A DNA stretch of 64,000 nt from Dioscorea cayenensis subsp. rotundata (Eukaryota > Streptophyta > Magnoliopsida > Dioscoreales > Dioscoreaceae). Positions 58,801 through 64,000 of this stretch are shown piece after piece (the first letter of the stretch is position 1; every line of letters begins with the position of its first letter). A model generated the notes under the pieces. It searched no databases and was not told the DNA's origin. It saw only the letters and a program-made list of their open reading frames with translations. Location of the stretch: contig NC_052476.1 of the NCBI RefSeq assembly GCF_009730915.1, positions 992,001-1,056,000 on the forward strand, in the 5' to 3' direction. The position numbers and the translations under genes are program-made.

Positions 58801-61800
58801 ATCACTTCTTGCGTGTAATTCTGAAGTTATCATCATCATCATCATCTTCATAACATGGACATAGCATATCCTCAAAGGGTTAAATTAGATCTTGAACCTT
58901 ATGTTTCATACATCAAACAATTGTATTAAATTTGATCTTGCAGAAAATCCCATGCGAGTCTTTCATTCACAAGAATGGAAGAAGGGAGCCCATAAATATC
59001 AACACGACAAACTTATTTCCTTACCTTCTTGTCAATATTGGCTCTGGTGTGAGTATGATAAAGGTAATTTTTTGCCCTTTGCGCTGTTAAAGGAAAACAA
59101 TTTAAGGCTTTGCATTATTACTGTTGTAGATGTCCTCTGTGGATTGTAATGTAACTCCAATGGTATTATGCAGGTCATGGGGAACAAGAAGTTTGAAAGA
59201 GTAACAGGGACACATGTCGGTGCTGGTACCATGTTTGGTCTAGCAAAACTGTTAACTGGTTGCATGAGGTAATATTTATTTTATTTTATTTTTGTGTTAT
59301 GTCCTTTGTAGATTTATATACACTCATGCCAAATGCTTAATCTTCTGTCTGCCTTCAGGTATGATGAATTTTTAGAGTTGAGTCGGCAGGGGGATAATCT
59401 TGTGCTAGACTTAATTGTCAAAGATATTTGTGGAGAGCTAGTTGGTCAAAAGGTGTACTGTTTACCTTCTATTCAATTAAACCAAACCAATATGTTATTT
59501 CCAGTTAACTTTTGAATGGAGTGAGTGAATGTATGTCTTCAGGTTTCCATAGTCTGTGAGTGAAGGTAACATAACCATGATAACTCTTCTTGATAACAAT
59601 TAACCTTGCAGGCCAAGTTATTCCAAGAAATGGTTTTACTTTCAAAATAATTCTGGAGATAGTCATAAATGACTCTGGGAGGCTAGCATGTAGACTGAAT
59701 GTAAGGATGTGGTCCTATTTACTTTGGAACAATTGTGGTGATAGGGCAATATTGAGAGGGTAGTGTGTAGAATGCATGTAAGCAACCACCATTTTAATGG
59801 AAATAATGTTTGAGTTTGCCAACACATGCTATGAAGACATTCAATTTGTGAATGGTATAGCATGCATTTTAAACCACATAGTTTGGTTCAAGACTTCTCA
59901 TTTTGAGTTTCAGCAAGAGCAAAGTAATATGTATTTGATATGTTATTTTGAAAAATTGTTGCAGCAAGGGCTTTCAGCATCAACTCTTGCTTCTAGCTTT
60001 GGAAAGGTAATAAATTCTAGAAAGCAGCTTTCGGATTATAAATCAGAGGACCTTGCTAAGACGTTGTTGAGTGCATTTACTTATAACATTGCACAAGTAA
60101 GTGTATTTTATTTCTCTATTTTTAATTAATATTAGCTTTATTGATTAGTTTTGAAGGCGAATTCTGAAGCCAATATTTGATTAGGTTTTAATTGTGAATG
60201 CTCAGCTTCTCGTTTTGTTGCTGCATGTTGTTGCTTATTTCATCTAAATTGACCATCTTCTGTTCATAATCTTAACATCTCCCTTATTTTGCCATTAATG
60301 TATGCCATCTTTGATTGCCAAGTTAATTTTTTTTATTTGTTATACATCTAGACTCTGTATGTCATTTACTTATTTAATATTAAATAACATTGCAATGATT
60401 AAAAATATTAATAATATATGGTAGTGAGACATATATTGCTTATATTTCTGACACACTAGCTCTTTTTTTCTTATATTTTGGTGCATCTTCCAGGTCTCCT
60501 ACTTAGTTGCAGCATTACTAGGCCTTAAAAGAGTCTTTTTTGGAGGATCTTACATACGCGGTCATGCAAGCACAATGGACAATATTTCATATGCAATTGA
60601 TTATTGGTATACTGGTTTTGTTATCTTATTTTGTAATTATTGACAGATTCTTTTGTAATGACTTTTTATTGCTTCATAGTTCTGATCATCTTACTTTGCG
60701 CAGGTCCAAGGGGCAAATGCAAGCTTTATTCTTGCGCCATGAGGGATTTTTGGGAGCATTAGGTGCATTCATGGATTATGAAAATATTGACACCTATGAT
60801 TTGCCACTTGAAGACACAAAAGAAAAGGTAAGCTAGAATAATTAAGTGAAGCCTTGATTTTTTATTTTTGTCTGCTGTGTTAGATCTTTTCACTTGTTTG
60901 TCTAGAATAGGAAGCTTATATGTGTGCTTTGCAGATAACTTACCGATGAAAGGTTTTCTGCTTTGTGGTCTGTAAATGCTATTTGGTACATGCAATTGTA
61001 CCATAAATCTAGAAAAGAAAACCTATTTTGCCTATTATTTTCCAAATTTAATGTAGGCATTATGAACAGAAAAATTGCATTTGGACAAAGGCTATATATT
61101 TTTACTGCAGAAGGAAGGAAACAAAATACATGTTAAAAGGCTTCTCTCCCTTTGATGAAGCATGAGGTGCTCCAAACTTCTTTCATAGACAGATGCGAGA
61201 GAAGAGACTCCAGAATAGTATTCTTTTAGGGTTGAAATTTATCATTTCCCATTTAAAGCTGTTAGTCTGATACCTGCCCTTTTTTTGCTATAATTGCGTT
61301 GCTATTGATTTGTTATTTATTACTGACTATAGTAATATCCCTTCGCATGCATGTTGGATGTTTGAAGAATGATGACTGGGAAATGAAACTGACATAGGCA
61401 TCTTTGATATTTTTTCAGGAGCCCTTGCATGACACTTTTACATCCCCTGATGGAATTTCAACAACTGAACACAATGAAAGCAGCATTTTTCCATATCTTC
61501 TTGTTAATATTGGATCAGGTGTTAGTATGGTTGAGGTAATTCACTGTAATCATGACCTTTTGAGATGTGCTATGCTCTTGTTTGTAGATTCATCATTCTT
61601 CTGAATTTGGTTGTTTTCCGGCCTGCCTTTAAATAAATTTCAATAGGTAACTGGGAAAGGAAAGTTTGAGCGAATAATCGGGACACATCTAGGTGGTGGT
61701 ACCATACTTGGTCTTGCAAGATTGTTGACAGGCTGTGCCAGGTAATGCTCTTTAGTGAGAAGTAGCTTGAATAACTTATTGTAAACTTTTCATCTTGTGT

Positions 61801-63564
61801 ATCATGAATGAGGTTCATTGTCTAGTTATGAAGAATTCTTAGAGTTGAGCCAAAGGGGGAACACTCTTGCGGTTGACTTGACTGTTGGGGATATCTATGG
61901 TGAGCATGGTTATTCAAAGGTATATTTCTCTCTATAAACTTTGCCTTTCATTTGATACTGATATTGATCAAATTATTAAGCAAACACCATCATGAACCAT
62001 TTGAAGATGATAGAACTTGTTGCTTCTCATTTTTTGTTTCTTTATGGCTATCATAATTAAAAAAGTTGAACGCTCGAGTATAAATTCCTTATTCTCATGT
62101 GAACGGCTGGCCCCCCTTAGATCTTAAAGGATCCATCCATAGGCCTGACCGGAAAGTCTGTCCACAAAAAGTTCATCATGGGATCTAGAATTCCCATGTT
62201 CCAGCGTGCATTATGCCAAAAGTGTCTGTATAATTGTATTGAGGATCCTCTAAGGTCTTATCATGTCTTGGTGAATATAATCTGTTTATAAGGTACTGCA
62301 TCTAGCATTTGAATCTAGAAAGAACGATCTTTATCTTATTCTAAATATTCTATCATCTAGTACTGCATTGACCCTCAATATCTTGACGTTGGCTTTACCT
62401 AGAGGCACAGACCGTGTAAGTTTACAAAGGATAATCTCTATATCACACCAACCCTGATTTTCTTGGTCAGGATCTAATTCATGCAATAGCATCTAGATGC
62501 ATGGCCTGAAGTTGAAAACCTGATTTATCTGGTAATTTGGTTGTCTTTTCATGGATAGATTTTGGTTTGAAAATGAACACAAGAAAAAGATATAGAGAGG
62601 TCCATCACACATCCCTCTCTTCTGACTAGAGATATTTAGTACCGGCAAAAATCAGAATGTCATCCTATTTGTAACTGGTTAACTGTCCAAATTTTTATTT
62701 CTTCAGCATAATCTTCCAGCGTCAACCACCGCAGCTAGTTTTGGGAAGGTATCTTCCAATAAGCTTTCAGACTACAAAGCAGAGGACCTTGCTGCAGCCC
62801 TTTTGAATGCTTTCACCTACAATGTAGGACAAGTAAGATGAACTATTCTTGCACTGCTCTCATTTGACTATATTGCCCTTTTGATTTGATCTGGAAGAAT
62901 TTATTTTTAACTCAAATGTTTTTTCCCCATTATTTCTTTAATAATTACATTGCTTGCTGTTGTAAAAGAATGACTTGTATTTGCTAAATTTGTTAGTATT
63001 TTCTGTATATTTATATGGTTATGGAATTAACTCATATTTTTCATTCAATGTGCAAACCAGATATCTTATTTTGTGGCAAAACTATCAGGCCTCAGGAGGA
63101 TCTTCTTCCGTGGGACTTACGTATGTGGCCATGCAAAGACAATGGAGAAGATTTCTCGTTCACTAAAATATTGGTAACTTACCAATGACCCTTTGTATAT
63201 ATCTCTCTATCTCTTGTCTTTCCATGGATATTTCATTTGTTTAAAATTGGGCAAGTCTATCATATCAGGTCGAAAGACGAATTGCAAACAACATTCCTAT
63301 GTCATGAGGGGTTCATGGGAGCGGTTGGTGCATTTTGGAGTTATGAAAATATGGGTATTGCTAACTTGGAAACTGAAGAGATTATGAGACAAGTCTTGCT
63401 TGGTGCTCCTTATACAGGCGGGAACGGTCCTGCTTTACCCTTGGCCGCTCACTTGTCTCTTACTGTAAGCATTCAAAGTCCTAACATTCTTCTTTCAATA
63501 TATTTTTCTCTCTTTTGCTACTTTTGCAAATGATCTATTTTTAAGAAGCAGCAATTACTTCAGG

Positions 63565-63599
<35 letters not shown>

Positions 63600-63822
63600 T
63601 AAATTCCAATGATCGAGCATTGTCTGTCACTCATTGTATATTTGTATGTAGGGAGGTGGTGATGTCAGCTTCAGGGATGAAGTAGAAAGATTGCAGCATG
63701 ATAATAATGAAATGAAGGATGAAATTGAGAGATTACGACAAGAGAATGCACAACTGAAGGCTGCGTTGCAGAAAATCAGATTAGATACTGCTTTTGATGG
63801 TAAGAATACACCACCTTCATAA
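55812..63822 (+). CDS. PANK: Type II pantothenate kinase with a duplicated C-terminal half and a coiled-coil tail
   Basis: Seventeen exons: 55812-55939, 56232-56372, 56635-56675, 57330-57446, 58944-59063, 59174-59268, 59359-59452, 59965-60096, 60494-60606, 60704-60827, 61419-61535, 61647-61741, 61826-61919, 62707-62832, 63061-63173, 63269-63464, 63652-63822; about 671 residues. It phosphorylates pantothenate, the first step of coenzyme A synthesis. Domain 1 is complete: LDIGGTLIKLVYF, LHKLDEIDS (with the expected catalytic Glu), LVNIGSGVSM, ERVTGTHVGAGT, ASSFGK, LRHEGFLGALGAF. Exons 11-16 repeat the second half only (LVNIGSGVSM, GTHLGGGT, AASFGK, LCHEGFMGAVGAF). The last exon is a heptad coiled coil (EVERLQHDNNEMKDEIERL). 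Exon 1 has one base too many near 55922-55932. A strong GTAAGA donor at 63799 could instead splice past the stop, so the end is not certain. Confidence 0.85.
56776..56967 (+). repeat. Tandem duplication of about 100 bp in a PanK intron
   Basis: Unit 1 is 56776-56875 and unit 2 is 56876-56967. They share TGTAAATGGTrCACTTGTTATAAATAAT and the following 60 bases with few differences. Confidence 0.85.
57136..57331 (+). repeat. Imperfect tandem duplication including a splice acceptor in a PanK intron
   Basis: Blocks 57136-57211 and 57235-57331 both contain AAACGTTTTT, AAAAGGTTGT and a final AATTAACAGGCT. The second of these is the acceptor used for exon 4 (AG at 57328-57329). The first copy (AG at 57208-57209) is a potential decoy. 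Confidence 0.7.
63567..63597. repeat. (AT)n microsatellite in the last PanK intron
   Basis: AT dinucleotide run of about 15 units shortly before the last exon. Confidence 0.9.
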
Positions 63823-63850
63823 CCTCAGGTATTTCATCTCTATTGTTTGT

Positions 63851-63888
<38 letters not shown>

Positions 63889-64000
63889 CATTTTGATTTA
63901 TTCAAGCTATTTGTTTTATTTAATCAAACAAATCAAAATAAATACCTAAGTATTTGGCAAAGTCTTGTACTTTGAGTGCTCGTGGTTTAATCGCTTGTTC
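63823..64000 (+). other. Probable PanK 3' UTR, or intron if the gene continues
   Basis: It contains an (AT)n run at about 63852-63886 and AT-rich sequence to the window edge. If the donor at 63799 is used, this is an intron and the gene ends outside the window. Confidence 0.4.

Overview
The window looks like nuclear DNA of a flowering plant. It is AT-rich, has long (AT)n microsatellites, GT-AG introns, and plant gene families: KIN-7 kinesin, DUF716/TMEM45, QALGGH-type C2H2 factor with an EAR tail, AATP-type AAA-ATPase and plastid DnaJ-type zinc protein. Plant Ty1-copia, L1-type LINE, hAT-like and SINE repeats fill the spaces. I cannot name the species. A short (CCCTAA)n hexamer tract is compatible with lineages using TTAGGG telomeres, but it is only a few units long.

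Layout, all genes on the + strand: a decayed Ty1-copia element with both LTRs (484-5644); a DUF716 membrane protein (6164-7102); a 7.5-kb intergenic stretch with a SINE remnant, a miRNA-like hairpin and a hAT-like element whose left end was replaced by filler DNA; a C2H2 zinc-finger repressor-type gene (14573-15343); 8.5 kb of repeats, including a tandem duplication, a second hAT-like element and a well-preserved SINE; a 23-exon kinesin-7 gene (23820-32768); a small membrane-protein gene (33687-34082); a nearly full-length L1-type LINE with two decayed ORFs (about 35700-42270); an intronless AAA-ATPase (47065-48647); RFC subunit 3 (49784-52483); a plastid-type DnaJ cysteine-rich protein (53246-55104); and a pantothenate kinase gene (55812-63822).

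Two results stand out. First, the pantothenate kinase gene has an unusual architecture. A complete type II PanK domain is followed, in the same reading frame, by a second copy of only the C-terminal half of the domain, with the same exon pattern, and then a coiled coil. Second, four of the eight genes (kinesin, AAA-ATPase, RFC3, PanK) each need one or two single-base insertions to be removed, seven in all and always +1. Two of these lie exactly in Walker A motifs. Either the assembly has a systematic insertion error, or a cluster of conserved genes is being lost. The genes do not form a pathway; this is an ordinary plant gene order, with housekeeping genes (RFC3, PanK, KIN-7) next to regulatory ones.

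Exon coordinates were deduced by eye from splice consensus, reading phase and recalled family conservation, without transcript data.
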